Positions 34,501-46,199 of a stretch of DNA of 64,000 nt are shown piece after piece (the stretch's first letter is position 1; each line of letters opens with the position of its first letter). This stretch comes from Nephrocerus scutellatus. Lineage: Eukaryota > Arthropoda > Insecta > Diptera > Pipunculidae. The position numbers were made by a program, and so were the translations under genes. The stretch lies in NCBI GenBank assembly GCA_947095585.1, contig OX352765.1, positions 25,388,254 through 25,452,253 of the forward strand, written 5' to 3'. The notes below the pieces were generated by a model that searched no databases, was not told where the DNA came from, and worked only from the letters and a program-made list of their open reading frames with translations.

Positions 34501-37500
34501 ACCCAAATTCTGAGTCGGTGGTCGCAAACGCAACTTTAAGAGCTCTTGCTTCAATGTTCGGTCGTAATAATCGTACCACCAGACAGGCTGTGCGTGCTAT
34601 AGTGGATAAATTGGAGTAAACATATTCACTATGGAATGTTCCTGTGCCAGTAAGACAACTTACCGATCGAAGTGACGCAAATATCACAGCCGTAAGTGCT
34701 TCAGTTGACGATGAGCCAAATCAGTCGATTCACATGAATTGGGAATCTCTCAGTCTACATTTTGCGTAAAGAACTTGGCCTACACCCTTACAAAATCAAA
34801 CTAACTCAAGAACTGAAGCCTCTTGATCATTTCAAGCGTCGAATTGAAATTATTGAATAACCCTTTATATGTTGGGGCAGATTTAAGTAAGAAAGTGTTT
34901 TGAAAATAAAATAAGGAGTGAGTAGTCTTGAGAGGTTACTTGCAATGAATTTATCGATCTCAATCTACCAGATTGATGTTTGATTAAATGTTTGACTATA
35001 TTTTTTGGGTAAAATCCCGAAACGTTTTGCGTATGCAACATTATTCATCTACCGCACTTTTAAGTAATTCAAATCATTTTCACCTTGGCTGTTAAGTAAA
35101 AGGATTGCGACCATGATTTTAGGGTTCGTCGCAGATTCTGGTATACTTCGACCGACTAATTTACATTCCTTACATAATAAGACTCGTGATAAATCTTTAA
35201 TAACGTTTTAGAAAGGCATTAAAAGGTTTAGAGATGCTGATACCTGTGAGGTAAAACCTCTGCCTAGCTTTGGCTTCCTTATGGTGAAGAGCATGTGCTT
35301 CAGATCAGTTTTCTTTAAAAAAGCGACAACGGTCAGCATTCAAAGCTTCAAAATGGGCTTGTTTAAATATTTGGTTTAGCGTCAGAAGCTTATTCCGATA
35401 TGAAATTTAGAACTCATTCTACTGATTTATTGTTTCCTAAACCACTAAAACTTGAAGCCAATGTTCGCCTGGTCGTTTTTCACATGCTAAAGAGGGACTT
35501 AAAACCTTATTATAATGCCTAAGTACACTTATAAGTGAATAGGCGGAAGCTCCATCTGGGAGCGTTTTTTTTTTCAAGATCTAATCCAAATTGACATAAA
35601 TAGTCTATTGCGCTTCATACGAAGCTCCAAGTGGTTCAACGAGTAGGCGTGGGATTGTGGTATCACAACGGGTCTGGGTCTAAGTGCGTCGGTTTTGTCT
35701 GACGGCCACTTCAACCATACCTTACCTAAGAAAAAATTTGTGGTGGTCACATTGGTCACAAGAATATTGTGGACATCCTAATGTTGGTGGCTAGCCATAC
35801 CATTCAACTAGAACTAGATTATTTATTGATGAACTTAACCGCACATGTATATACAGCAGCTGTACAACACAACACGTATTCGGAGTATACATGATCAGTG
35901 CGTATACATTGGACGCACATCAGCTGTGCTAACCGCTAAAGAATTTTACTTGAGCACTGACTGTCAGGGCGGATATTCATATTTATGCATTTATTGCAAG
36001 GATATGAATGTATACTTATATATAATATATATACTAGCTTTTACCGGACGCTCCGCTACCCGCAGACATGAATCCCCGCCTCGCTACCTCAATCGTATTT
36101 GCACTAAGTGGTTTACGGAGATTTTGTAACGACGCATATTCTGTGAAAGTTTCAGCTTAATCGGCTTTCTAGTTTTGAGTTTTAGTGTTGTACTACAAAC
36201 CAACACACATTTATTTTCATATATATAGCTTAAAGTACGTAGAAAGCTACGCAGCACACAGCCATTATGATGCCCGACCGTTTTTTCGTCTTTTATTATT
36301 TAGTTACAAAATCTGTCGGAATAATATATAGCCTAAAGTACACTCTAAATATTGTTGGAAGAATTTTGGAAATCGGTCCAGTAGTTTCGAAGATTACCTC
36401 CTACGCACAAACAAACTCTTTATAATATTAGTATAGATATACACGCGCGCTTATTGCGAGTTTGCTGGAGTAGCAGGCAGAACACTGAAACAGGTTTATA
36501 ATATTCCTGATATAAGAATATGTACTTTTTCTCTTTAATTTTTTATGTTTAACATATCTTTCTTTTCTTTAATACTCTTTGTTTTATTAATTTTATATGT
36601 GATTGCATGCAAAGCAGTGTCATGAATATTTAATTGACTATGACTCTGAACAAATTACAATCTGTACAAACAATAACGCATTCGCATCCAGTCAGTTCGA
36701 TGTCTTTAACACTGATAACAGCATTTTCAGTTTAAATAATAATAGTTGCAATGCCAACAGTTTGTGTAACGAATACAATAACAGTAGCTATAACAGTAAT
36801 AATAATAATAATAATAATAACAACAGCACTAACAACAACAGCGACGACTTAAGTCTTCAACAAAATTTCACCAATACCACCAATGACCCAATAACTGATA
36901 GTTACAACTTGAACAATTATTTCTCAATGTACAACCATCAAAACAGCAACAACAACAACAACAACAGCATGTTCAATAGCAATCCTAATGTCTTTAGACA
37001 ATATACCGACCACGAACGAGCCACTCGACCAGCATTAGCCGAGCCACACACTAATGGCATCAATCCTGACTTTAATTCCATTAACTGCAGCAGTTTATTT
37101 AGTTATGGATTTTTCGATAGAGGTTTTGCCGACAACAACACTTTTGCTACTACTAATTGCAAATTTGAAGTGAGTACACCCCACCAGCACGTTGCGTTTT
37201 TTGGAAAGCCTTCCGGTATTAAATGAACCTCTGATTCCTGATCGAGCAATCCAATGATATTAATCACATTTCCACCAAATATACCAGACGTGTTATTTTA
37301 TTGTGCTATTAAATCATTTGATTAATAAAAACGAATTGTCAGACATTCTATTCCATCATTCAATCATGTTTGCTATCAAAAATTACACTAGAGTTGTTTG
37401 TTGTTGTTCATTCTACCGTATTAAGGATAAAACCAGCTATAAAAAAATTATTCCTAATTATGAAATATGATGATATCGAATAAATTTTGCTCCTCCCGTT

Positions 37501-37919
37501 TATTGTTTTGTATCTTGTAGCCATCAATGGAGGCTTGGACGCTTAAATAATGGGTAAACAGATAATAATACTCTTCATAATCGTTATTTATATAGATAAA
37601 TATAAATATAATAATGCATGTAGTAAAGAATGTTATGGCCTATTACTTCCTGAATGTATTTGAAATTCATATTACATTGTTTAGTGTTGCTTAGTTTAAT
37701 AGCCAACTAACCACAAATAGTAGATAGTATCCTTATCTCCTTGTCTGCATGAAGAAAAATAAACTAAATTAAAAATATGATAATTTTATGACTTATTTTC
37801 TTTTCTTACATGAAATGCATGCACCATTAACTTCTATTTGATCGATTCAATTTCAGAACAACAACAACATGCCTTGGATAAAACCAGAAAATGCAGCATC
37901 CAATCCGTTTTTATCGTAG
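31541..37919 (+). CDS. lqf: Epsin, liquid facets (clathrin adaptor)
   Basis: Epsin binds PI(4,5)P2 and ubiquitinated cargo and recruits clathrin, AP-2 and EH-domain proteins; in flies it is needed for Notch ligand endocytosis. Constitutive exons: 31541-31609, 31686-32341, 32515-32683, 32758-33228, 33302-33404, 33468-33679, 33740-33841 and 37857-37919, all GT-AG and phase-consistent, giving 614 residues. An in-frame cassette at 36618-37169 gives 798. The ENTH domain spans about residues 5-145, with YSDAQVKVREATSNDPWGPS and NDHGKNWRHVYKA. Two UIMs follow (about 200-217 ELQLQLAMAMSREEA; 225-240 DVRLQLALSQSE). A clathrin box LLDLLD is at about 260-265. About eight further DPW/EPW motifs run to exon 7, and NPF motifs are at YNPFSD and the C-terminal NPFLS. 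The start is the only ATG in frame with the exon-2 ENTH sequence. The 4-kb last intron contains transposon relics. Confidence 0.97.
34460..34860 (+). mobile_element. Tc/mariner-superfamily transposase N-terminal relic
   Basis: The translation with breaks gives FTKEQRFNNYYPNSESVVAT and NRTTRQAVRAIVDKLE (DNA-binding helix-turn-helix). It continues with VSASVDDEPNQSI and ELGLHPYKIKLTQELKPLDHF once a frameshift is allowed, the linker typical of insect DDE_3 transposases. The catalytic domain is absent. It lies wholly within an lqf intron. Confidence 0.7.
35609..35735 (+). mobile_element. LINE-1 3' terminal fragment
   Basis: The segment cgcttcatacgaagctccaa, then ggtttcaac-like, ggtctaagtgcgtcgg and the tail accttacc match the complement of 42374-42520, the 3' end of the minus-strand LINE-1 copy, with a short internal deletion. 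It is a 5'-truncated insertion in an epsin intron. Confidence 0.65.
36037..36436 (+). repeat. Common insect interspersed repeat (RTE-tail-like)
   Basis: It starts actagcttttaccgg and ends ctctttataatattagtata. In between are aatcggtccagtagtttcga and a second tatatagc...aagtac module. This start and end pair is a frequent dispersed repeat in insect genomes as I know them. The class (LINE tail or SINE) is uncertain. Confidence 0.55.
36618..37169 (+). CDS. lqf: Epsin cassette exon, Asn-rich (alternative)
   Basis: This 552-nt exon adds 184 residues between exon 7 (ends 33841, phase 0) and the last exon (starts 37857, phase 0). Both of its own borders are phase 0, so inclusion or skipping keeps the frame. 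The acceptor follows a pyrimidine-rich tract and reads AAGCAG, a NAGNAG site, so exon starts at 36615 or 36618 are both possible. The donor is GAA|GTGAGT. The encoded segment starts CHEYLIDYDSEQITICTNNN and is dominated by Asn runs coded by AAT/AAC, with no DPW or NPF motif. Long fly epsin isoforms are known to me. Use of this exon is inferred from splice sites and the long open frame. Confidence 0.75.
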
Positions 37920-38552
37920 ACACAGGGGAAAATAAAAACAAAATGTTAAACTAATAAAAAATTAAGTATTATTGGTGTAATAAATTAAGTTTGAAGGAGT
38001 TGTGTGGATGGTTATGTGGTGGGGTATTGCACTTACGTATCCGAAAAAATTAAATGGTAAGTGATAAATTACTTTTGATAGAAATTATACAAATTAATTA
38101 ATTTTTATTATACGCTACATGATGTTTGTTAGTTCAGTTGCGAGAACGACCTACTTTTTGTATTTGTAGCGGATTTTGTCGTCCATACTTGCAAATATTT
38201 CCAAACTCGTCGAAGTTGCTATAAGCAACAATTGAAATCGTTCTCCTGAGATAATATGACGAAGACCTTTTCCCACTACGCAAAGGGCGAAATACAAAGT
38301 GGCTTTCCAATCGATAATCGCAAATACTTATAAGCAGTAATGCTTTCTATTCTTGCTAAAAGAACTACATATATACATGTAACTACATCTTACGTGCTAT
38401 ATTTATGTAATTATAAGTAGCTACAACATATCCGCCAAAAACACAAATAATTAATTGCTTTTTTTTGTTGTATGTAAAATAACTAACAAAAAAACTATAG
38501 TAACATGTTTTTCCATATCAAGTAAATTTTAATTTTATGGTTACGTCAAATA
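37920..38552 (+). other. Epsin 3' UTR region
   Basis: After the TAG at 37917-37919 there are AATAAA-like signals (37930, 37976) and AT-rich sequence with no gene. Where the transcript ends cannot be decided from the sequence. Confidence 0.5.
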
Positions 38553-39426
38553 CACTGAGGTTCACTAGATTAGAAGCACATTATTTTTGGATAGGAAAGA
38601 AAAAACAAATGATCGTGAAAGTTAGAGTAGTTTGTGGGTAATATAATAATAATATCGGCGCGACAGACCATACGGTCCAAGGCCTGACTTCGCGCAACCA
38701 TTTGTGTTGAGCATGCATATTTTTGAACACAAAATGGAGGGACCTACAATTTAATGCCGGATCCGAAGGGGGAATTGAGAAGCTTTCAGTGACAAGATAT
38801 TACTCTCGGATGTTTGTCAAACTTTCGCGAGAGGTGGGACACCGTGAAAAATACTTTGGTGTTACTGGGATTCGAACCATGAACCCCCGCCCTGCTCAGC
38901 AGTCCATGCTCCTATTCACTGAGTCACGGCGCCCACTGTTTGTTTGTTTGTCTTTGTGGGTAATACGAAATCAAATTTTAAAGAAAGTACATTAAGAGAC
39001 CTTTTTGCCAAATGATTCAGAATGGCTGCATTTAAATCGGTTTATAAGATTAGAAGCACCTTTTAAAAGAACGACCACATATTTGCCATCGGTAAGAATG
39101 CTGCGAAATGTTTAGGTTTCCTAAAACGATGCAAAATGTACTTCACTCCTTCAGATCTGTCTACTATTTACAAGGCATTACTGTATTGTCTTGAATACTT
39201 GGTTCTTATGAACCAACTTAAATGCATGCCATTCTAAATAATTCTGTTAAAGTTTCATAAAACTACCATTAGCTTGTTCTCTTAAAATTTTGGAATTCAC
39301 TATTGCATTTAACATAAACCACTATTTCCTTAACCATTTTGTTTTTTTCTCTCACTGCCATATAACTGGAGAAATATAATTTTTACTTCGCAAAATTGAC
39401 TGCTTCTAATCTAGTGAACTACAGTG
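38553..39426. mobile_element. Long-TIR Tc1-like element, copy 1, with nested insertions
   Basis: The ends CACTGAGGTTCACTAGATTA and the complementary taatctagtgaactacagtg are flanked by TA on both sides (38551-38552, 39427-39428), the Tc1/mariner target duplication. Inverted similarity continues well inward: the left arm has gaatggctgcatttaaatcgg and the right arm ttaaatgcatgccattct, so the arms are roughly 200 bp. A SINE (38644-38952) is inserted in the left arm, and a LINE-2 fragment (about 39085-39220, reading GFLKRCKMYFTPSDLS) lies in the middle. There is no transposase. Confidence 0.8.
38644..38952 (-). repeat. tRNA-derived SINE with 13-bp target-site duplication
   Basis: Read on the minus strand, the head is gtgggcgccgtgactcagtg (A-box-like), and a perfect B box GGTTCGAATCC lies at 38878-38868. 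The body ends in a (TTA)n tail next to the gtctgtcgcgccgat motif. TTTGTGGGTAATA flanks it at 38631-38643 and 38953-38965, proving retroposition into the Tc1-like element. The open frame over it is spurious. Other copies are at 54516-54813, 60027-60253 and 10299-10516. Confidence 0.9.
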
Positions 39427-39483
39427 TATTTTATATATTCAACCATTAGCCTAGTTACCTATATTTTACTAATAAGTAGTTGC

Positions 39484-40610
39484 ATTGGCCGATTGGAAAG
39501 TCACTTATATGACTCATTGTTGGCAGCGAAGAATTGAAAATCTAGCTGAATCAAGCGTTGTATGCTTGGACATTTTAAAGGCTTTTGAAAGAGTGGGGCA
39601 TAGTTGTCTTGTAAATAAGATTCGTTCGCTCAACTTACCCACTTCTCTCATTGCATGAATTCAGGCTCCATTAAAAAAAAGTGAGTTTATAAGTCGAAAA
39701 GAATGCATCACTTGATTGGTTCGCGAGATTTAATAACGACGACTATTCTGTTAAACATTCAAGTCATTACTGATTGGGGCAGATCGAATATGGTGGATTT
39801 TAATCCGAAAAAATTCCAAGCTTGCATTTTTTCTCAGAAGGCAGCTCAACCTTAGATGCCACCAGTAATTAATGGCACGAGATTTCGAGATATGATTCAC
39901 TTAAGATTTTAGGTTTGAAAGTTTCATGTAAACTTTCTTGAAAGGAACATAGTTATGGAATTTCAACAGGAGCGAGCCAATTTTTGGGCTTCATTTGGCG
40001 TTGTAACTTCTACCTTATCCCCTCTGATGTATTATATAAGACTTATGTTAGACCAATTCTAGAATTTTATTCATATGTATGGGGTGGTACGCCAAAATTG
40101 CATTTGTATTATCTTGATAGAACTCAGAATAGAGTTGTCCATATGATAAATGATGAAACCATTACATTACATGTCCAAGCATACATCGCTGGATTCTTTG
40201 GAGCATAGACGTAATGTTGAAGCTTTAACTGTTTTCTAAATATTTTACTACTACTTTAGATACTTTCTCTTTCTCTTATCGATGTGGAATCAGTTGGTCG
40301 ACTCCGTGTTTCTCGAAACATTTAATATACAGGCTTTTAAAATAGACATCAAAAAGTTCCTAAAGGTCCGAATTGTTCAATAGAGGATCCAATAGATTTG
40401 AAGGATCAATTATGTTATTATTTGTAATAGTGCCTTGGTCAGAGTTTTTTTTAGTTTCCCAGCTACAAACGTGAGGAATGTGATATATGTATTGTAAATT
40501 ATTTTTTATTTTTATAAAGGGCTAGCCCACCATATTGCCGTGGCGCAAATCATTCAGGGAGTTATTCCTTGGCAATGAGTATACGTATAAAATAAATACG
40601 GAAGAGCATC
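39484..40610 (+). mobile_element. Jockey-like LINE 3' half ('LINE-3'), copy 1
   Basis: The translation with frame breaks gives an RT segment (AF..VWHSCLVNKIRSLNLP-like), VRPILEFYSYVWGG, YYLDRTQNRVVHMINDETIT and the SLEHRR box. The 3' UTR shares caatagaggatccaa, gtgaggaatgtgatatatgt and attgccgtgg with the copy at 50290-51630. Inactive. Confidence 0.75.
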
Positions 40611-42373
40611 TGTCATTCTGCGATCCACTCAAGCTTATCCTATAAGCTATTTAGTCTTATTATGGATAACGCAACGATGAGGTTTATAGCTACCATAACA
40701 TTTTGAATTAAATTAACTCGTGTTAGTTTAGCAATTTACAAGAGCAATTTTGAATCCAGTTTACGGTTTTTCCTAAATACCCAAAAATACTTAGTTGGAA
40801 AAAGAGTGGATTTGAACGATTCCTGTGCCTCTTAACTGTAAACTTTCTATTGATTTTTATTGAGCTTATTCTGAGTGGTTTTGATCGCTAATTTCTGTCT
40901 TAGATGTGCAATAGCAGTTCATCTCGACCCAAGAACTTGCTCTTCCTTCTTTGAGAGCGGATTGTCCCCTCTTTTGTGTTTCTATTTACGAATTTCCTAT
41001 TACGTGAAAAAAATCACAAATAATGTATTAACACATAATTGTTTATATCTCTTTCAGTTATAAACGAGCACACCAAAGTGCCCTTTGATTGATATCAATT
41101 CATAAGTTTTATCATTTTTTTGTCATATTTTTGTCATTTAAAAAAATTGTTTTAAATAAAAGAAAAAAATGTCTACTTTTTACTTTGTTTTTTTTTTCTG
41201 CAATGTTTTAATTTATCTTATTATGCAACCTAATTAAAAAACATAAATAAAAAATATTATAAACAAATTAACGATGCGAAAACAAAAATCAATCTATATT
41301 TTATTACTTTTACAAATAAATTTTATATATATATAAAACACAAAACTAAATAATAATTAAAAAAGAACACATTCGTAAAGAAACGAAAAAAAAGGAAATG
41401 TCTATCCAGAAAAATTGTAAACTATAATGATGAAACAATTTTGTAATTCTTTAAATATTTATATTTATAAAACAAAACTATATATATATATATATAGATA
41501 ATATTATATTATGCACGAAAACAAAGTGTTGAACCACTAAATATTATATAAAGGATCTGTAATAATAATTAAAACAAATATACAATCAAGCTTTAATGAT
41601 ATCGACTTTCTTTCAATGGAATTTTTTCATCGAATTATTGTACTTTTTAAATAAACTTTTGTGCGATCATGTGATGCACTACAGATATATTCATAATTTG
41701 TTAAAATTGCAACATATTTGGTTAATGAATTGAAATTATAAAAGAGAACGAAAGAGTCGAGATTAGTTGTAAAATTTTCCCCTTTGTCCGATTGTTACTG
41801 ATTTATTTATTTATTGTGTTTTTTTAGAAAGTAATTTCGTTTTTTATTTCTCGTTGAAAATGAACGACAATTTCTTATAATTTGTACAAACATACACTTT
41901 GTTTTTTGATTATATAGAGTGACGCAAAGTCCACATTTGTTTAAATAGCTCGTAGCTTTTTAATTTACAAGTGAATATTATATTTTCTTTCTGAGAAAAT
42001 AATTGGGAATTTGTGGAAAATTAAGTCCTTCAAATAACCGACATTTTATGCATTTCGTGAAGCTCATTTTAAACTAAACATACTTGTAAACAAGCAACTG
42101 GACTATGATCCAGCGAAAATCCAAAAGTTATTCTTTAGCCTTAATAGCACCCAATAAAATGTATAGTATGTCCGTTGTATTTTTCAATGAAGAGCGCAAT
42201 CGGGAGATTATCGAACCTTTTTGAGATCAAGTGTTGACGACATTCCGGTGCTGTGGTTCTAGCTAGATCGTTCTACTCTTCAGACTATCCGACAGAGTAT
42301 AACACTTTTGAGGAAAACTTTTGGTTAACACAGCAGATTTGCTTTTTTTAATTGGACTTGCGTTGTTGGTACG
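40611..42373. other. AT-rich intergenic DNA
   Basis: No gene recognised. Around 41100-41760 the plus strand is rich in AAACAAA and TATATA runs, which could be a distal 3' UTR or simply low-complexity DNA. Confidence 0.45.
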
Positions 42374-44470
42374 GTAGGTTAAGTTAAGTTAGGTTAAGGT
42401 AGCTGTTAGTGAAACCGACTCACTTAGACCAGCAATGGTCCATTCTGATACCACACGGATCAGGAAAATTTCCCTACAAGTAATCATTGAACCACTTAGA
42501 GCTTCGTATGAAGCGAGACTGCTGATATCAGTGTTGATAAGTCCATTAGTGCCGTTCTAGAAGAAAGCTCCCAACTGAAGTTTACGTCTCTAGGAGAGGG
42601 CTGGACAAGTGCAGAGAAGATGAATAATGGTTTCCTCCTCCTCCTCATCCATGCAGCTTCTGCAGAAGTCATTCGAGAAGACTCTGAATCTTGCCGCAAG
42701 CTTGCCTATGAGACAGTGTCCCGTAATGACATTACACCGATGTACAATCTTTTTAAAAGATCAAACACTTGGAGCGTTTGGGATACAGCTTGGGCCAGAT
42801 CTGCTTTGTCGCTATGCAAGTTGTACGACTTGACCACCTACGATTAGTTTTATCAATAGCGCTTTAACATTAGTTTGCATGTAGCGATTGGTATGTCTAA
42901 AGAACCATATTTAGGTGAGATGGGTAGTGAAGTTCCTTGTTTGGCGACTTCGTCAGCCATACACTTTCCCGGAATGTCTCTATACATCGGCACCCAACAC
43001 AAGTGGATATTGAACTGCTCCGCCATCTTCCTAAGATTATCGGCAGTTAAGATTTAGCTTTTTTGAGAAAACACCTCCGCCGACTCCGTCATCAGTTTTT
43101 GACCCGTCTGTAAAAAAATGAATGTGTTCATCTTCCAAGTTAGCGCCTTCCTCCCAGACTGATCTGCAGGGGAAGGCGACCTGAAAGCTTTTATTGAAAT
43201 GGAGGTGTGGAGTGGTGTAGTCTATGTTGTCTGCGATCCTGACTTAATTCATGATAGAGGGATGACCGATTACATTTCTAGTCCACTGGGAGATAGCCTT
43301 ATAGGCTAATATCCGAGCTAGCATCTACTTGCCTGCTGAAAATGTCGAGAGGTGTAAGGTCGAACAGGGTTGTTGCGGAGGGGGTTGTACGAAGTGCTCC
43401 GCTCATACATAGACTTGTTGATCTTTAGACTTTGCTAAATTTATTTAGATTTACTCTCTTATGTAGGGCAGTCCACCAAACAGTCACACCGTATATAAGA
43501 GTAGGTCTTACTACCGCTATATATAGCCAATGAGTTGTATAGGGTTCTGCTACCAATGGCTTTTTTGCATGAGAAGAGTGCCACTGTGGCTTTACGAACT
43601 CTTTCTTGTATGTTAGGTTTCCAGCTTAGCTTTCCATCCAAAATAAGACCCAAATACTTGGCTTTATCGGATAATGTTAAGCTTGTACCTTTAATAGAAG
43701 GAGGGTCAACATGAGGATTTTGTATTTCCTAGTAGTTCAGTTTTGTGTGGTATTACTCCTAAAGCGCAGCGATCTGCTCAATTTGTTAGCTTTTTGAGAG
43801 CATTTTGCAGGAGTTCTTTAATTGTGTTAGGGTGCTTTCATGAGACGACAATAGTAACGCCATCCGCATAAGCGATCAATCGGCAGCCCTTCCTTCCCAG
43901 GCATACAAGCAGCTCAGTCACTACTAAGTTCCATAGAAGGCGGCACAGGACTCCACCTTGCGGGTTCAGACAGATCTTCTGGCAGACGACACACCCAGTT
44001 TTAAGTTAACAATCCGACTTGTGAGTAGAAGGTTAATCAGTTCGCCAAGTGAGTCATCTACCTTCAAAGCCGTCAGTGAATCTGTGATTGCAGATGTGTT
44101 GACGTTATTGAAAGCGCTTTCAATGTCTACGAAACCTACAATAGTGTACTTCTTGTAGTGTAGGGAATATTCAATGGAATGTACTAGCGTATGCAGAGCT
44201 GTTTCAACAGATTTACCCCTGCTATACGCATGTTGATCTATAGACAGCAGCTCTTTCCGTCTGGTCCTGCGGACTTAAATGGTTTCAAGCTATTCAGCGC
44301 CCAAAGCAGTTTGTCCTTGTTTATTAAATCATTGGAGATAGTTGTATGAGTATTTTGCCTGTTAGAGTTAACATTACTTAAAACATGGGAGCTGCCCGGG
44401 CAGTGGGTGTCTAGAAGATTGAGCTAGAGGTAGTCCAAGAGCCATTTGCTTTTTTCAAACAGCTAGGCAT
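42374..44470 (-). mobile_element. LINE-1 copy on the minus strand
   Basis: This is the most continuous copy of the LOA/I-like LINE. On the minus strand, from 44470 downward, is the pre-RT region (matching 7490-7640), then RT. It includes GLILDGKLSWKPNIQERVRKATVA with the uninterrupted LFSCKKAIGSRTLYNSLA, the segment interrupted by family A in the other copy. A C-terminal zinc-knuckle-like FCRSCMDEEEEETIIHLLCTC lies near 42620-42670. It ends in a (CCTAA)-like tail (42374-42403). Stops and frameshifts disable it; an internal deletion removes part of RNase H. Confidence 0.8.
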
Positions 44471-45639
44471 GTTTGGTGCGGTATTTAAGGTGGGGCGATT
44501 CATTCAACTTTTAATTAAATCTACGTCGAGTTTTTTGTTAGGTATTGCTGTTCCCTTCTGTTTGATAAAATCACATAATTTGTTCAATTGGTGGTAGAAT
44601 ACCAATTGTGTCATCATTAATTTTGTTATTTGGAATCTGTTATAAAAAAAACAATTCTTCGGTTCAATGACCGCCTCCACACAGCATTGATTGAATCTTG
44701 AATTGCAGACATATAATGAAGATATGATTTAAAAACTCGTAGAGAAAAAAACGAAATTACTTTCCCAACAACCCAATTATTAGTAACCTTTACAAATCAG
44801 TACTCCAATTGCTAGCTAAGGCTATGCATACAAAATGTTATTATTGCAATTTTGCAATACACAAAGCAAAAAACACATCATCAACTATATTATACTTTTA
44901 TGTAAACTACAAATCTATTTCGAAAAAAAACTTGTCGATATTCTAATCGTGTTAGTTTCTGTTAGAAAACAACAAACATGTAAACGACCAAAAATGGCAA
45001 AACGTTCAACTCAAAAACTCAAATTCAATATTTAAATCTATGTACTCGATATAAGATACAGAAAGTGTACAATGTTAAGTTAGAATACAACAACTATTGA
45101 ACTATATCACTCACACACATTCACATAAAAATAGTATCTAATAGAAATTTGTACTTGTTAACATACAAACGAACGATATACTTACAATGTGTATCTACCG
45201 CAGAAACGAAATACTCGTACAATGTTTATTTTTTGTAACATTCACAAAAAAAGAAAAAGAAATCTTCCTTCTAATACTTCGAGTAGGTATATTTCTTCAA
45301 CTAATAGTAATTATTAAAATTAGGAAAGTCATATATATTTTACTACACAATATGGAAAAATAAGTAACACCTTAATACTAATTAAATGTTTTTATTTTCA
45401 ACATTTTTGTTTTTATTAAAAATTATTGTTTATGAAACGAAACAGTGCATGGCTTTCGCCGCAGACAAATGCTATGTATATTTATAATTTACTTATACTT
45501 TCGCAATCCTTGGAATTTTCATACACATATATATATATATATATTTTAACAAATTTAAACAAATAACTAATATGGTGATTATATATTTATTTAAAATATT
45601 TCTAAAAAATGGAAAATTTAAGCGTTTTATTTAATAAAA
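44471..45639. other. AT-rich intergenic DNA
   Basis: No gene or repeat family recognised. The open frame at 44835-45035 is A/T-rich without motifs. A short TA run lies at 45527-45545. Confidence 0.45.
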
Positions 45640-45870
45640 GAAATACGGCTGGTGTCGCCTGTTTGGCGGTCATCGACACATCAGATTATCTGATCTAATT
45701 GTTCACGTAACAAATAATGGGTTTTTCAATTCAGCAATTCCACGTTCGATATCGGTGCTCAGGTCGCCTAAAGTCTTTGGCTTATTATCATAGACCGCGG
45801 ACATGGCCCAAAAACCAAAGTCCGCATGAGTTAAATCGCACGAACACGGTCACCGAACATCGATTTCAAT
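45640..45870 (-). mobile_element. DDE_3 transposase C-terminal relic
   Basis: On the minus strand the translation reads CDLTHADFGFWAMSAVYDNK, followed by KTLGDLSTDIERGIAEL. This is the D-L-T-P-x-D-F-x-L-W block containing the last catalytic Asp, and the downstream helix of insect Tc/mariner-superfamily transposases. It then decays. It is the same broad family as the N-terminal relic at 34460-34860, though not the same copy. Confidence 0.65.
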
Positions 45871-46199
45871 AATAAGCTTGACTAGCTGTGTGGTATATGG
45901 CGGTTCTAGTTGGAATCACATGTACTCCAAGTTAACCTCTTTCAATTTATCAAATTTAGGGATGCAAAATGCGCCGCAAACTGGTCACAGAGATGCTCAA
46001 TTCATGAGATGGACACAATCGGCAATCGAATTGACAAATTTGGTTCCTAACACTCGCCTTTGCAGCTGCAATATTCTCGACACTCCTTGTGTAAGTTAAA
46101 GTCTGTAGTTTTTCGCGTGCTAGGTTTGCCCGAATCACGTTAATTGGTCTGATTAGGTCTGAAAGTAAGTGCTCTTCACTGATAACTTCAGATTTTGCC

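Larger units (their letters stand above)
33842..36617 (+). other. Epsin intron with transposon relics
   Basis: The intron upstream of the cassette exon holds a DDE transposon N-terminal relic (34460-34860), a LINE-1 3' end (35609-35735) and a common insect interspersed repeat (36037-36436). The other parts are unrecognised AT-rich DNA. Confidence 0.7.

Noticed and set aside
38868..38878. Perfect tRNA B box as evidence for a tRNA gene
   Set aside because: The surrounding sequence does not fold as a tRNA and is repeated with the same body at other sites, so it is a SINE promoter. The same applies to 54516-54813.
41826..44770. Shared inverted string around gaaagtaatttcgtttttt on both sides of the minus-strand LINE
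   Set aside because: The similarity is about 20 bp, T-rich and does not extend, so it may be chance rather than the ends of a larger element.
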